This document shows, one piece after another, positions 55,252-64,000 of a DNA stretch of 64,000 bases. Where the stretch lies: assembly GCF_009208075.1 (NCBI RefSeq), contig NZ_WFKJ01000007.1, positions 17,562 through 81,561 on the forward strand, written 5' to 3'. The position numbers and the translations under genes were made by a program. Within the stretch, counting starts at the first letter, position 1. The number at the start of each line of letters is the position of its first letter. The notes beneath the pieces are model-generated. The model ran no database searches. It was not told the origin of the DNA and was given only the letters and a program-made list of their open reading frames with translations. The stretch is from Poseidonibacter ostreae (GTDB lineage Bacteria; Campylobacterota; Campylobacteria; Campylobacterales; Arcobacteraceae).

Positions 55252-57870
55252 TTAGTTTCCTGCTGCTAAACCTCTTTTAGGTCCGCTTTTCCCACAACAT
55301 TGTTTATATTTTTTTCCAGAACCACATGGACAGCTGTCGTTTCTAGCAATCTTTTTCTCTCCTGCCATTACTTCATTTTGAGCAATATTTGTTGTGATGT
55401 TTTCAGTTGATTCTTCCATTTGTTCTTTCATTTTTTCTAAGGCTTCTTGCTCTTTTTGTGCATCATCTTGATTTTGAAGTTGAATAGTAAATAAAACTTT
55501 GATAATTTCATGTTTAATATTTGAAATTAATTCAATGAACATATTATATGACTCTTTTTTATACTCAACTAATGGATCTTTTTGGTTATAACCTCGAAGC
55601 CCAATACCAGTTTTAAGTGTATCCATAGAGTAAAGATGTTCTCTCCATGCATTATCTAAGATTTGTAGGTATAAAATTCTCTCAATTTCACTCTTTTGCT
55701 CAGGTGCTGCCATTTCCATTTTTTTAGCATAAACACTATTTACTATCTCAGTAAGTTTAGTTTCTAAATCTTCATATGAATCAGATTGAATATCTTCAAG
55801 TGTAATTATTAAATGTAACTCTTCTTTGAATTTTGCAATAACATAATCATAGTTATAATCTTCAGAAGGCATACCATCAATTATCTCTGCATTTGAAAGT
55901 GTAGTTTGAACATACTCTAATTTATTTTCATTAAGCTTTGTATCAATATCATAATCAGGTCTTAATAAATCATTTCTAAATTTGTAGATAACTTTTCTTT
56001 GCTCATTAGCAACATCATCATATTCAAGTAAGTGTTTTCTTGATTCAAAGTGCATTTGCTCAACTTTTTTCTGAGCATTTTCAACAGCACGTGTAACCAT
56101 TTTTGATTCAATATGCTCTCCATCTTCAATACCAAGTCTTTCCATGATACCTTTGATTTTATCACTTCCAAAAATTCTAAGAAGATTATCTTCAAGTGAA
56201 AGATAAAATTGAGATTCACCCACATCACCTTGTCTTCCAGCTCTTCCTCTTAACTGATTATCAATTCTTCTTGATTCATGTCTTTCAGTTCCTAAAATCA
56301 CTAATCCACCAAGGTCAAGAATCTCTTTTGAAAGTTTAATATCAACTCCCCGTCCAGCCATATTAGTTGCAATTGTAACTGCGCCTTTTTGACCTGCATC
56401 TTCAATAATCTTACCTTCTTTTTCATGCTGTTTTGCATTTAAAACTGTGTGAGGAATTTTTTTATCTTTTAAAATTTTGTGTAGTTTTTCAGACTTTTCA
56501 ATAGAAGCAGTACCAACAAGAACTGGTTGCCCCTTTTCATTTAAAACTTTAATTCTATTACAAACTGCTTCAAATTTTTCTGCTTCACTTTTGTAAATTA
56601 AATCATTTTTATCAAGTCTAGTAACTGGTACATTTGTAGGAATTGATACAACATCTAAACTATAAATTTCTGCAAACTCAGTAGCTTCTGTTTGTGCAGT
56701 TCCTGTCATTCCTGCAAGTTTATCATACATTCTAAAGTAGTTTTGGAAAGTAATATCAGCTAGAGTTTGAGATTCATCTTGAATAGAAACTCCTTCTTTT
56801 GATTCAAGTGCTTGATGAAGACCCTCAGAGAATCTTCTTCCTTCACTTAATCTTCCTGTAAACTCATCAACAATAATTACTTCATTATCTTTAACAACAT
56901 AATCTACATCTTTTTCAAAAATATAGTTAGCTTTTAAAGCTTGATCAAGATTATGTGATAATGATGCATTTTCTAAAGAGTATAAGTTATCAACTTCAAA
57001 TAATTCTTGAGCTCTTGTAGTTCCATCTTCTGTTAAAACTACAGATTTGTTTTTTTCATCAACGATAAAGTCACCTGTTGTGATAGGTTTTTCATCTGCT
57101 CTTTTAGGTTCAGTTAAAGTACCTTTTTCTAATGTCATAGCAATTTCGTTTGCTCTTACATAATTTGCACTTTTTTGATTTGTAGGTCCACTTATAATTA
57201 AAGGAGTTCTAGCTTCATCAATTAAGATTGAATCTACTTCATCAACGATTACAAAAGAGTGTTCTCTTTGAACTTTCTCTTCAATATCGTAATTCATATT
57301 ATCTCTTAAGAAATCAAATCCAAATTCATTATTTGTTCCATAAGTAATATCAGCAGCATATTGCTCTTTTCTTAAATCATCATCTTTGATATCTCCAACA
57401 ATTGCACCAACAGAAAAACCTAAGAAATTATATAAAGGTTCTAATTCTTGTGCATCTCTTGATGCAAGATAATCATTAACAGTTACAACGTGTACACCTT
57501 TTCCTGTTAATGCATTTAATGAAACAGCTAAAGACCCAACAAGTGTTTTTCCTTCACCTGTTTTCATTTCAGCAATTCTTCCATCATGTAAAACCATAGC
57601 TCCAACTAATTGAACGTCATAAGGTCTCATATTTAAAGCTCTTTTACTAGCTTCTCTAGTAATTGCAAAAGAATCATTTAATACATCGTTTAATGATTTT
57701 TCTTCATTTTGTACTTGCTCTTTTAATTTATTGAAACTATTTTGTAATTCGTCATCACTCATAGATTCATATTTACTCTCAAGTTCATTTATAGCTTGAG
57801 CTCTTTTTCTATATCTTTTTACTTCTTTATCATTTTTAGTACCAAATAATTTTGAAAAAACATTTAACAT
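55252..57870 (-). CDS. secA: Protein translocase ATPase SecA
   Basis: 872 residues. Preprotein translocation motor on the SecYEG channel. NBD1 has [14 protein letters not shown] (Walker A) and [17 protein letters not shown]; the PPXD, NBD2 ([23 protein letters not shown]), helical scaffold and wing domains are all present. The C-terminus has the zinc-binding SEC-C motif [13 protein letters not shown], used to bind SecB or lipids. The reverse-strand -10 box at 57903-57908 faces that of lolA. Confidence 0.98.
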   Translation of the reverse strand: MLNVFSKLFGTKNDKEVKRYRKRAQAINELESKYESMSDDELQNSFNKLKEQVQNEEKSLNDVLNDSFAITREASKRALNMRPYDVQLVGAMVLHDGRIAEMKTGEGKTLVGSLAVSLNALTGKGVHVVTVNDYLASRDAQELEPLYNFLGFSVGAIVGDIKDDDLRKEQYAADITYGTNNEFGFDFLRDNMNYDIEEKVQREHSFVIVDEVDSILIDEARTPLIISGPTNQKSANYVRANEIAMTLEKGTLTEPKRADEKPITTGDFIVDEKNKSVVLTEDGTTRAQELFEVDNLYSLENASLSHNLDQALKANYIFEKDVDYVVKDNEVIIVDEFTGRLSEGRRFSEGLHQALESKEGVSIQDESQTLADITFQNYFRMYDKLAGMTGTAQTEATEFAEIYSLDVVSIPTNVPVTRLDKNDLIYKSEAEKFEAVCNRIKVLNEKGQPVLVGTASIEKSEKLHKILKDKKIPHTVLNAKQHEKEGKIIEDAGQKGAVTIATNMAGRGVDIKLSKEILDLGGLVILGTERHESRRIDNQLRGRAGRQGDVGESQFYLSLEDNLLRIFGSDKIKGIMERLGIEDGEHIESKMVTRAVENAQKKVEQMHFESRKHLLEYDDVANEQRKVIYKFRNDLLRPDYDIDTKLNENKLEYVQTTLSNAEIIDGMPSEDYNYDYVIAKFKEELHLIITLEDIQSDSYEDLETKLTEIVNSVYAKKMEMAAPEQKSEIERILYLQILDNAWREHLYSMDTLKTGIGLRGYNQKDPLVEYKKESYNMFIELISNIKHEIIKVLFTIQLQNQDDAQKEQEALEKMKEQMEESTENITTNIAQNEVMAGEKKIARNDSCPCGSGKKYKQCCGKSGPKRGLAAGN

Positions 57871-57889
57871 AAAATTAATTCCTTTTTGT

Positions 57890-57895
57890 TATAAT
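57890..57895 (+). promoter_or_regulatory. -10 box of lolA
   Basis: TATAAT, 32 bases before the lolA start. It forms the left half of a symmetric TATAATC-GCTAA-GATTATA element with the secA box. Confidence 0.5.
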
Positions 57896-57902
57896 CGCTA
57901 AG

Positions 57903-57908
57903 ATTATA
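57903..57908 (-). promoter_or_regulatory. -10 box of secA
   Basis: TATAAT on the reverse strand, 32 bases before the secA start, with the run AAAGGAATT as ribosome site of secA. It faces the lolA box across 7 bases. Confidence 0.5.
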
Positions 57909-57927
57909 TAAAAATAAAGGTTAAAAT

Positions 57928-58461
57928 ATGTTTTATAAAATGATATTTTCATTTATTGTTTTTTTTACAGCGTTTAATGCAAGTGCAGATATTAAAAATT
58001 TAAAGAGTTTTACGGCCGATTTTACGCAAAGTATAAAGTCAATTAATGATAAAACTATTGAATATAAAGGTGAAGTTTTTATTAAAAATTCTGGAAAAAT
58101 ATTATGGAAATATAAAACACCAATTGAAAAAAATGTATATATTTTAAATGATTTTGCAATAGTTGATGAACCAGAGTTAGAACAAGCAATTTATACTCAA
58201 TTACAAAGTGAAATAAATATAATAAAATTACTAAATACATCAAAAAAAATAAATGAAAACTCATATATTGCAAATATTGATGATATAGATTATTTAATTG
58301 AATCTTCAAATGATACAAAGCAAATTGAGATTATTAAATATAAAGATAAACTAGATAATAGTGTAGAAATAAAATTTGAAAATCAAGTATCAAATGAAGA
58401 GATAAATGATGGTATTTTTAAGTTTACAGCACCAGAACACTACGATATTATAAGAAAGTAA
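57928..58461 (+). CDS. lolA: Outer-membrane lipoprotein carrier protein LolA
   Basis: 177 residues. Signal peptide (residues 1-20, FSFIVFFTAFNASA), then the LolA beta-sandwich (LKSFTADFTQSI, GEVFIKNSGKILWKYKTP, FKFTAPEHYDII). Carries lipoproteins across the periplasm from LolCDE. The family pattern TADFTQ and the LWKYxxP motif are clear. Divergent from secA. Confidence 0.93.
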   Translation: MFYKMIFSFIVFFTAFNASADIKNLKSFTADFTQSIKSINDKTIEYKGEVFIKNSGKILWKYKTPIEKNVYILNDFAIVDEPELEQAIYTQLQSEINIIKLLNTSKKINENSYIANIDDIDYLIESSNDTKQIEIIKYKDKLDNSVEIKFENQVSNEEINDGIFKFTAPEHYDIIRK

Positions 58462-58479
58462 ATTTTTAGCTAACTTAGA

Positions 58480-58485
58480 TATAAT
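58480..58485 (+). promoter_or_regulatory. Promoter -10 box of rnpB
   Basis: TATAAT in TAGATATAATACGC just before the first base of the RNase P RNA, 5 bases from the likely transcription start. Confidence 0.65.
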
Positions 58486-58488
58486 ACG

Positions 58489-58821
58489 CAAAAGGTAAGC
58501 TTGACAATAGCTTGAACTTAAATATTCAAGAGGAAAGTCCGGGCTGCAGTGAAGTATGGTTCCATTTAACTAATGGCTAGGGTAACCTAAGGGATAGTGC
58601 AACAGAGAGTAGACAGCCAATTTTTTGGTGATGGTGAAACGGTGAGGTAAGAGCTCACCAGACTTTTGAGTAATCATTAGTGCTTTGTAAACCCAACTTG
58701 CAGCAAAAAGACCTGGTATTTACTTCACATTTTTTGGTCTTTGCTTGACTACTAAAGTAATTTAGTAGCTAGATAAATTATTGTCTTTAAAACAAAACTC
58801 GGCTTATGAGTTTACCTTTTT
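58489..58821 (+). ncRNA. rnpB: RNase P RNA component (bacterial type A)
   Basis: Catalytic RNA of ribonuclease P, which matures tRNA 5' ends. The conserved P4 5' strand/J3-4 sequence GAGGAAAGTCCGGGC occurs at 58530-58544, the segment ACAGAGAGTAGACAGCC around 58602-58619 and GGTGAAACGGTGAGGTAAGAG follow, and the 3' half ends with AAAACTCGGCTTATGAG. The outer stem AAAGGTAA / TTTACCTTT closes P1, which fixes the ends. The 3' end runs into a T-rich stretch that can terminate transcription and lies 2 bases before the end of the convergent ABC gene. Confidence 0.93.
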
Positions 58822-58822
58822 C

Positions 58823-60595
58823 TTAAATCAATTGATTTTTAACAAACTCTAAATAATGACCTTCTTCCTCTTCAAGTTCTTTATGATTACCTCTTTGAAC
58901 TATTTTGCCTTCATCTAATACATAAATAATATTTGCATTTTTTACTGTACTTAATCTATGTGCAATTGTAATTACAGTTTTATTTTTTAAAACTTCTTCT
59001 AAAGCAATAAAAAGTTTTGCTTCTGTATGAACATCTAGTGCTGATGTTGATTCATCAAATATAACAACAGCAGGATCAGCAATTATCATTCTAGCAATTG
59101 AAAGTCTTTGTCTTTGACCACCACTTAATCGAACACCATGACGTCCTACCATTGTTTCTAAGCCATCAGTCATTTTTGCTATTACATCATCTAATTGTGC
59201 TATTTTTAAAGCTTTATGTATTTGTTCATTGCTTATATTCTCATTACCCATTGTGATATTAAACTTTAATGTATTATTAAAAAGTATTGGCATTTGAAGT
59301 ACTAAAAATATATTTTGTCTTAAACTTTTTTTATCAAGTTTTTCAATACTCATTTCATTATAGAAAATATCACCACTTTTCTTTGAATAAAAGCCTGAAA
59401 TTATTTGTGCTAGTGTAGTTTTACCACTTCCACTTGCACCTATTAATGCAACTTTATCAGAACTTTTAATATCTAAAGAGATATTTTCAAGTATATTTTT
59501 CTCTTTTGTATATGAAAAATCTAAGTTTTTTATTGAGATATTAACTTCTTTATTTTTAACACAAAGCTCTTCTACTCCACTTTTTTCTATATCTAAATCC
59601 AATATTTTATTAATTCTATGTATTGCAGCATTTGCACTTGCATAAGAGTATTGAATAGATAAAATATCTTGAACCGGAGTCATAATAAACCAAATATAAC
59701 CAAACATGGCAAACATCATACCAATTGATAAGCTATTATATTCAACTAATATAAGACCAGTTGCTCTAAAAATTTCAAATACAATTAAAAATACAGTAAA
59801 AGATAATCTCTCATAAGCAACACTTTTATAGTTGTATTCATTTGAAGTTATTTGAATATTCTTTGCTTTTTTTATAGCTTCATTAAAGAAGTATTCTTCT
59901 TTATTGCTTGCTTTTATTTGTCCAAATAAATCTAATGTTTCTCCAACATTATCCTGAAACTCTTCAATTGCTTGATTCTCTTCTTTTTTTAGAAGTCCTG
60001 TTTTTTTAGATATTTTTTTTGATAAAACCATAATAAGAGGTTGAATAAAAAGAATCATTAAACCTAAAATTGGATCAATTGCAATTATTACAATAGCAAC
60101 ACCAATTAGTGTTAAAACAGAGGCTATAAACTTACTTGCTATTGATATGATGAAAGTATCTAGTGTATTTATATCAGTTACTAAGTTTGATGATATTGCA
60201 CCTGAACCTAGACTTTCGTACTCATTCATATTTACAAGTTTTAAGTGTGTTAGTACTTTTACTCTTAATTTATAAGTTACATATTTTGAAATATATGTAA
60301 AGGTTTTTGTGATTACTACGGTAAAAACAAAATGAATTAATCTTAATAGCATAACTACTAAAGTTACAATTGCTATATAGTAAAATGCGTTACCAATTCC
60401 TAGAGTATTATTTATTATATTTACAAAAAAATCTGGTTTGTTTAATAATACTTCATCAACTAAAACAGGAAGCATTAAAGGAATTGGAATACTAATTAAA
60501 ATAGCTATAAATGTTATAATTTGACCTAAAATAAGGTGTTTTTTATTGTCTAAAAGTAGTTTAAATATGTATTTAAAGGAGATATGTGTATTCAT
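58823..60595 (-). CDS. ABC exporter, fused permease and ATP-binding protein
   Basis: 590 residues: six TM helices in the first 320 residues (type IV exporter fold, e.g. HLILGQIITFIAILISIPI) and a C-terminal NBD with Walker A GASGSGKTT, signature LSGGQRQRLSIARM, Walker B AVVIFDESTSALD and switch IAHRLST. Architecture is that of MsbA/lipid or peptide exporters; the substrate cannot be assigned. It has no partner genes nearby, but it is convergent with rnpB. Confidence 0.92.
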   Translation of the reverse strand: MNTHISFKYIFKLLLDNKKHLILGQIITFIAILISIPIPLMLPVLVDEVLLNKPDFFVNIINNTLGIGNAFYYIAIVTLVVMLLRLIHFVFTVVITKTFTYISKYVTYKLRVKVLTHLKLVNMNEYESLGSGAISSNLVTDINTLDTFIISIASKFIASVLTLIGVAIVIIAIDPILGLMILFIQPLIMVLSKKISKKTGLLKKEENQAIEEFQDNVGETLDLFGQIKASNKEEYFFNEAIKKAKNIQITSNEYNYKSVAYERLSFTVFLIVFEIFRATGLILVEYNSLSIGMMFAMFGYIWFIMTPVQDILSIQYSYASANAAIHRINKILDLDIEKSGVEELCVKNKEVNISIKNLDFSYTKEKNILENISLDIKSSDKVALIGASGSGKTTLAQIISGFYSKKSGDIFYNEMSIEKLDKKSLRQNIFLVLQMPILFNNTLKFNITMGNENISNEQIHKALKIAQLDDVIAKMTDGLETMVGRHGVRLSGGQRQRLSIARMIIADPAVVIFDESTSALDVHTEAKLFIALEEVLKNKTVITIAHRLSTVKNANIIYVLDEGKIVQRGNHKELEEEEGHYLEFVKNQLI

Positions 60596-60640
60596 AGTAA
60601 TCTTTCTTATTTTAATAAGTTAAGTTTTACTATAAATAAC

Positions 60641-61297
60641 TTAAATTAAATTAAATCTATAACCAATTCCTGAAATATTTTTAATTAAATCTTTATAAGT
60701 TTTTTTTCTTAATTCTTTTACAACAGAGCGAAGTGCATCTTGTGTCATAGAACCGTTCCAAATACTTTTGTCTATCTCATTATATGAAACTGTATTATTT
60801 GCTTTACTTGTCATATATTTGAAAAAATCATTCTCTTTTTTTGATAATAAAACAATTTTTTTATTTCTTAATAGAACTTGATTATAATAATCATAAATAT
60901 AATCTTTCTCTAAATTGATAATATTTGATTTATTAGCATCATAAGTTTGAATGCAAGTTCTTAATGAAGAAATTAATTCTTCTTTTTCTACAGGTGTTTG
61001 AATAAACATTAATAGTTCTATTTTTATAGCTTCTATTAAATTTGAAGATTCAATTAAATCTGTTGCAATTATGATTTGTAATTTTGGATTTTCTTTTCTA
61101 ATTTCTTTAAAATATTCAATATTATTGTATTCTGAGAATATAATATCTATTTTTTCTGTATTTAATACATTTACTGCATTTTGTAAGTCATGGACTAGAA
61201 AAAACTCTTTAGCATTGATATTAAGGTATTCTATTGCAATATTTTGAGTGAAATTATTTGATATATATAGAACATTTAAATATTTTAACTCTTTCAT
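60641..61297 (-). CDS. OmpR-type response regulator with a degenerate receiver
   Basis: 218 residues. C-terminal winged HTH is intact (YNQVLLRNKKIVLLSKKENDF; LRSVVKELRKKTYKDLI; GIGYRFNLI). The receiver half has lost the phosphorylation site: the acidic pair is N14-N15, the phospho-acceptor Asp is E56, and the conserved Lys is T101. It is therefore likely an atypical, phosphorylation-independent regulator, with Glu perhaps mimicking the active state. No histidine kinase is adjacent. 104 bases of intergenic DNA separate it from the next gene. Confidence 0.85.
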   Translation of the reverse strand: MKELKYLNVLYISNNFTQNIAIEYLNINAKEFFLVHDLQNAVNVLNTEKIDIIFSEYNNIEYFKEIRKENPKLQIIIATDLIESSNLIEAIKIELLMFIQTPVEKEELISSLRTCIQTYDANKSNIINLEKDYIYDYYNQVLLRNKKIVLLSKKENDFFKYMTSKANNTVSYNEIDKSIWNGSMTQDALRSVVKELRKKTYKDLIKNISGIGYRFNLI

Positions 61298-61401
61298 TTC
61301 ATTTCCCTGTTATTATTTATAACGCTATTTATAACATAAGAAATATAAAAAATTATTTAAAGACTAATAATTAAGGAGTTTGTAAAATAGTAAAAAATTT
61401 A

Positions 61402-61701
61402 CTATTTTACAGGAGCAGCTAACATTTTTTGACAAACTTCTAATTCCATTCCATCATGAAATTCACAGTTTAGCCCACATTTATATGTACCAATATCTGA
61501 AAGTTTTAAAATTGCTAATTGATTTTTTGATTCTTTTTGACACTCTTGTAAGGTTTTGAAGAAAACTGGACTTTTAAGACTTCTTTTACTATTTGTTTTA
61601 TCAGGATAGATAAAAGAATGCCATTTTTCTTCTGGCTTTTCTCCCCAACATCCTGTAAAAAGTAGGGCAGTTGCGGCTAGGGCTAATAGGTTTTTATACA
61701 T
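61402..61701 (-). CDS. Small lipoprotein of unknown function
   Basis: 99 residues with a lipoprotein signal (ALAATALLFTGC lipobox, Cys18), so a membrane-anchored periplasmic or outer-membrane protein. The mature part has four further cysteines (two in KCGLNCEF), which may form disulfides. No family recognised. Monocistronic and in the same direction as its neighbours. Confidence 0.75.
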   Translation of the reverse strand: MYKNLLALAATALLFTGCWGEKPEEKWHSFIYPDKTNSKRSLKSPVFFKTLQECQKESKNQLAILKLSDIGTYKCGLNCEFHDGMELEVCQKMLAAPVK

Positions 61702-61751
61702 TCAAACTCTTTTTTTTGGTTTGATTGTAGTAAAATTATGTTTAGAAAAGC

Positions 61752-62522
61752 TTAAACCATAACATTTTGTAGGGTTTGTTTGATTACATCAAAATCTTTA
61801 AGTTCTTCTTTTAATCTTAAGTTTTCTAAATAAAGTTCAATAGCTTTACTTAATTGATCACTAACTTTTCCTGTTGATGCTGCTTTATTAATTGTATCTG
61901 GTTTATAACCTAATTCGTAAGACAATTTTTTATATGTAAGATTTAAATCTTTACAAACTTGTTTTATAACATTTGGATGTAAATCTTTATATAACTCTTC
62001 TGTATTAATATTAAATGATTCAGCGGTATTACAAACAATCTCTTTTTTTAAAATTAATATATTTCTATAATAGTAGTGCTTAGAACTTGGTTGAAATAGT
62101 TTTAAATTCTCTTTTAAAACTGAAATAAATAGTTTCTTGCCATCACATCCAATAATATCATCAAACACAGTAACTAAACTATTTTCGTTTAAATGTTTAA
62201 ATGTTTCTAAAAACATAAAAGAGTTTATGTATTTAGTTTTTGTTTTAGATTCTTTGTACTCTTCAAATGTAAATTCGATATCTTCATTTTCATATTTTAA
62301 ACAAAGATTTTCTTTTGGCATATTTGTTTTTATTACTATATGAAAGTGTAATAAATTATCTCTATTATTTGAGAAAACATTTATAATATTTTCAGGTTTA
62401 ATAGAATATTTTGTTAGTAAGGTATTTATGATGTTTTCAACATAATTAATATCTTTATAGACATTATCTACATCTCTTACTAAATATGGTGTTTTATTGA
62501 ATAATTTTCCTACTTGTGTCAT
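61752..62522 (-). CDS. Hypothetical protein with a C-terminal HTH-like region
   Basis: 256 residues, no signal peptide or TM. The last 80 residues (KQVCKDLNLTYKKLSYELG, then YKPDTINKAASTGKVSDQL) look like a Cro/C1-type helix-turn-helix. The N-terminal 170 residues contain a LLHFHIVIK segment reminiscent of the His-hydrophobic-His motif of replication or relaxase enzymes, but the rest of that fold cannot be seen. I do not recognise the family. It stands apart, divergent from the DUF1104-like gene and without mobile-element signs. Confidence 0.7.
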   Translation of the reverse strand: MTQVGKLFNKTPYLVRDVDNVYKDINYVENIINTLLTKYSIKPENIINVFSNNRDNLLHFHIVIKTNMPKENLCLKYENEDIEFTFEEYKESKTKTKYINSFMFLETFKHLNENSLVTVFDDIIGCDGKKLFISVLKENLKLFQPSSKHYYYRNILILKKEIVCNTAESFNINTEELYKDLHPNVIKQVCKDLNLTYKKLSYELGYKPDTINKAASTGKVSDQLSKAIELYLENLRLKEELKDFDVIKQTLQNVMV

Positions 62523-62759
62523 GATTTATCCTAAATCTTTAGTTTGGTTCTACATATATTATACATAATCACTAAAAGCTTTTACTTATTATTTCATTAA
62601 AAAAGTGATAAAAATGGTAAAAAACAGCAAAAAAAATCTTATATTACTAAAATGCTATGAAAGGGCTATTTTATAACTATAAATATGCTACTTTTGCTAT
62701 ACTTAGCTTTTAACAATTATTCCACAGTTGTTATGCTATAATAATAATAAAAATAAAAA
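62523..62759. other. AT-rich divergent region, promoter seen
   Basis: 237 bases between the HTH-like gene and the DUF1104-like gene. It contains an extended -10 box (TATGCTATAAT, 62732-62742) for the forward operon and no other gene or structure I can support. Confidence 0.5.
62732..62742 (+). promoter_or_regulatory. Extended -10 promoter of the DUF1104/two-component operon
   Basis: TATGCTATAAT has both the TATG extension and a consensus -10 hexamer, 26 bases before the ATG at 62769. No clear -35 box. Confidence 0.6.
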
Positions 62760-62768
62760 GTGCAAAAA

Positions 62769-62987
62769 ATGAAAAAGACATTAATCCTATTTTTTCTTGT
62801 AATTAGTTTTGTTTTTGCTAAAGTTGATTATTCTGAAATGAGTACTCAAGAATTAATCGCAATAATGGGCTATGTAAAAGCTGAAAATAAAAAACAATTT
62901 ATTCAAGAATTAAAATCAAGAGTTGCAACAATGAGTGCAAATGAAAAAAAAGCTTATGATAATAACTTAGCAAAGTTAAACAAATAA
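62769..62987 (+). CDS. DUF1104-like periplasmic protein
   Basis: 72 residues. I prefer the ATG at 62769 to the GTG at 62760, since it puts a clean signal peptide at the start (MKKTLILFFLVISFVFA). The mature part is a short helical DUF1104-type protein (YSEMSTQELIAIMGYVKAEN; MSANEKKAYDNNL). Such proteins are encoded beside two-component systems in Campylobacterota and may modulate the sensor. Its stop overlaps the response regulator start (TAATG). Confidence 0.8.
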   Translation: MKKTLILFFLVISFVFAKVDYSEMSTQELIAIMGYVKAENKKQFIQELKSRVATMSANEKKAYDNNLAKLNK

Positions 62988-63661
62988 TGAAAACAAAATT
63001 ATTATTACTTGAAGATGATTTAACTTTAAACGAAACAGTTGTTGAATACTTTGAAGATAAAGGTTATGAAATTGTAAGTGTTTATGATGGAGATGACGCA
63101 CTTTGCTCTATTTATGAAAATAGTTTTGATTTATTGCTTTTAGATGTAAATGTTCCTTCAATGAATGGTTTTGAAGTTTTAAAAAAGATTAGAAAAGAAG
63201 GTAATGAAACTCCTGCTATATTTATTACTTCATTAAACTCAGTAGATTCTTTAGAAGAGGGTTATGATAGTGGTTGTGATGATTATATTAGAAAACCTTT
63301 TGCATTAAAAGAGCTTTTAATTCGAGTTCAGACTATAATAAAAAGAGAGTTTTCTGTAAAAAATGATTTAATTATCATTGATGAAAACATTACTTTTGAT
63401 TCAATCTCAAATGAATTAACTTCAAATGGTGAAATTATTAAACTTAATTTTAAAGAGTTAAAACTTTTAAAGTTTTTCTTACAACATCCAAATGAACTTT
63501 TAATTCATGATAGAATTTATGACTATGTTTGGGAATATGATGAGGAGTATAGTGATAACTCTTTAAGAACTTATATAAAAAACCTTCGTAAGGTATTAGG
63601 AAAAGATAAAATTGTTAGTCTTAAAAAGCTTGGATATCGATTTAACCAAGAGCGAAGCTAG
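62987..63661 (+). CDS. OmpR-family response regulator
   Basis: 224 residues. Receiver with D10-D11, phospho-acceptor D53 (LLLLDVNVP), T81 and K103 (YIRKPF) all intact, then a winged HTH (LNFKELKLLKFFLQHPNELL; NSLRTYIKNLRKVLG; LGYRFNQ). Functional phosphorylation by the following kinase is likely. It overlaps that kinase by 32 bases. Confidence 0.95.
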   Translation: MKTKLLLLEDDLTLNETVVEYFEDKGYEIVSVYDGDDALCSIYENSFDLLLLDVNVPSMNGFEVLKKIRKEGNETPAIFITSLNSVDSLEEGYDSGCDDYIRKPFALKELLIRVQTIIKREFSVKNDLIIIDENITFDSISNELTSNGEIIKLNFKELKLLKFFLQHPNELLIHDRIYDYVWEYDEEYSDNSLRTYIKNLRKVLGKDKIVSLKKLGYRFNQERS

Positions 63662-64000
63662 AACCCTTTTAGGATTTAGTCTTCTTTACTCTTTTTTAGT
63701 TCTTGTAATAATAGGTGGTATCTCTTTTACTTATTACAAGTTTCAAAAAGATTTAATGCTACAAGAAAAACGTCATATACTTCAAGAGTATTCAAATGAT
63801 TTCATTTTTAAATTAAAAGACCTACATGTAAACTTTGATAAATATAAATACTATCCACGAGATGAAAAGTTTAATTCTGCAATTTTTGATAGTGATAAAA
63901 AACTTATTTTCTCAACTTTAGAATCTAAAGATGTAAAATTTGATAAAGTTACTTATATTTCAGAAAATATGATTCATTTTATTGAAGAACCTGAATCTTA
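63630..64000 (+). CDS. Sensor histidine kinase, 5' part (cut by window end)
   Basis: The frame opens at TTG 63630 inside the response regulator gene and stays open to the window end (more than 120 codons). It starts with SEARTLLGFSLLYSFLVLVII, a TM helix, then GGISFTYYKFQKDLML and a periplasmic sensor part (DKYKYYPRDEKFNSAIFDSD). Position after an OmpR-type regulator and this architecture make it the cognate kinase; the catalytic domain is outside the window. No other standard start lies ahead of the TM helix. Confidence 0.78.
   Translation, partial: MDIDLTKSEARTLLGFSLLYSFLVLVIIGGISFTYYKFQKDLMLQEKRHILQEYSNDFIFKLKDLHVNFDKYKYYPRDEKFNSAIFDSDKKLIFSTLESKDVKFDKVTYISENMIHFIEEPES

Noticed and set aside
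61752..62522. Calling the unknown HTH protein a plasmid replication initiator
   Set aside because: Only one HUH-like triplet is seen; no catalytic Tyr arrangement, iterons or replication context.

Overview
The window is AT-rich and densely packed with genes. It looks like the chromosome of a Campylobacterota bacterium, most likely an Arcobacteraceae member; this is inferred from gene content and order, not from a database search. Supporting signs are the tatD-mltD-rlpA-kdsC-lptC-lptA-engB block, a cbpA-hspR pair with a HAIR-type operator, a neighbouring flhB2/fliK-like pair, monomeric isocitrate dehydrogenase beside malate dehydrogenase, many TTG starts, and promoters that are mainly an extended TATAAT -10 box. 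I see no tRNA, rRNA operon, CRISPR array, insertion sequence or prophage. The only gap above 300 bases between coding genes (58462-58822) holds the RNase P RNA gene.

Layout. 1-8321: the end of hslV, then hslU, then an envelope operon (tatD, mltD, rlpA, hisB, kdsC, lptC, lptA, engB, a GNAT acetyltransferase), closed by a strong terminator. 8590-17336: a Sel1/Hcp-like cysteine-rich repeat protein; a reverse-strand tripartite efflux operon (TolC, adaptor, and an RND pump split exactly in two); and a divergent sensor kinase broken by a one-base frameshift in an A7 run. 17404-23680: an FKBP isomerase, fliP, mrdA (PBP2) with an MreD-like partner, flhB2, a FliK-like protein and a FliW-like protein. 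23734-31768: an outer-membrane protein, an arsenate-reductase-family protein, a RecD2-type helicase, a PpiD/SurA-like chaperone, ftsA and ftsZ. 31793-38623: hspR-cbpA, a rhodanese-like protein with a MnmC-like FAD oxidoreductase, a SCO protein with a membrane chemoreceptor, and an XRE regulator with its own candidate operator.

38692-46268: a six-gene reverse-strand cluster (phosphatase, glycerate kinase, GpgS-like synthase, GH13_18 phosphorylase, galU, pgm). Together it encodes what looks like a closed synthesis-and-recycling loop for glucosylglycerate, a compatible solute. This is the most interesting metabolic unit here. GpgS makes glucosyl-3-phosphoglycerate from NDP-glucose and 3-phosphoglycerate, the phosphatase yields glucosylglycerate, the phosphorylase splits it to glucose-1-phosphate and glycerate, glycerate kinase returns glycerate to glycolysis, and GalU and Pgm connect glucose-1-phosphate to UDP-glucose and glucose-6-phosphate.

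46391-64000: an HMA protein, mdh, monomeric icd, mltG overlapping head to head with a large AsmA-like protein gene, lolC/E, secA, lolA, rnpB, an ABC exporter, a response regulator whose receiver has lost its phosphorylation residues, an unknown lipoprotein, an unknown HTH protein, and a DUF1104-like protein with a two-component pair cut by the window end.

Other points for a second look: tatD has no ATG, GTG or TTG available and probably starts at ATA (or ATT); secA and lolA have face-to-face -10 boxes; and several convergent gene pairs share perfect 12-bp terminator hairpins that include stop codons.
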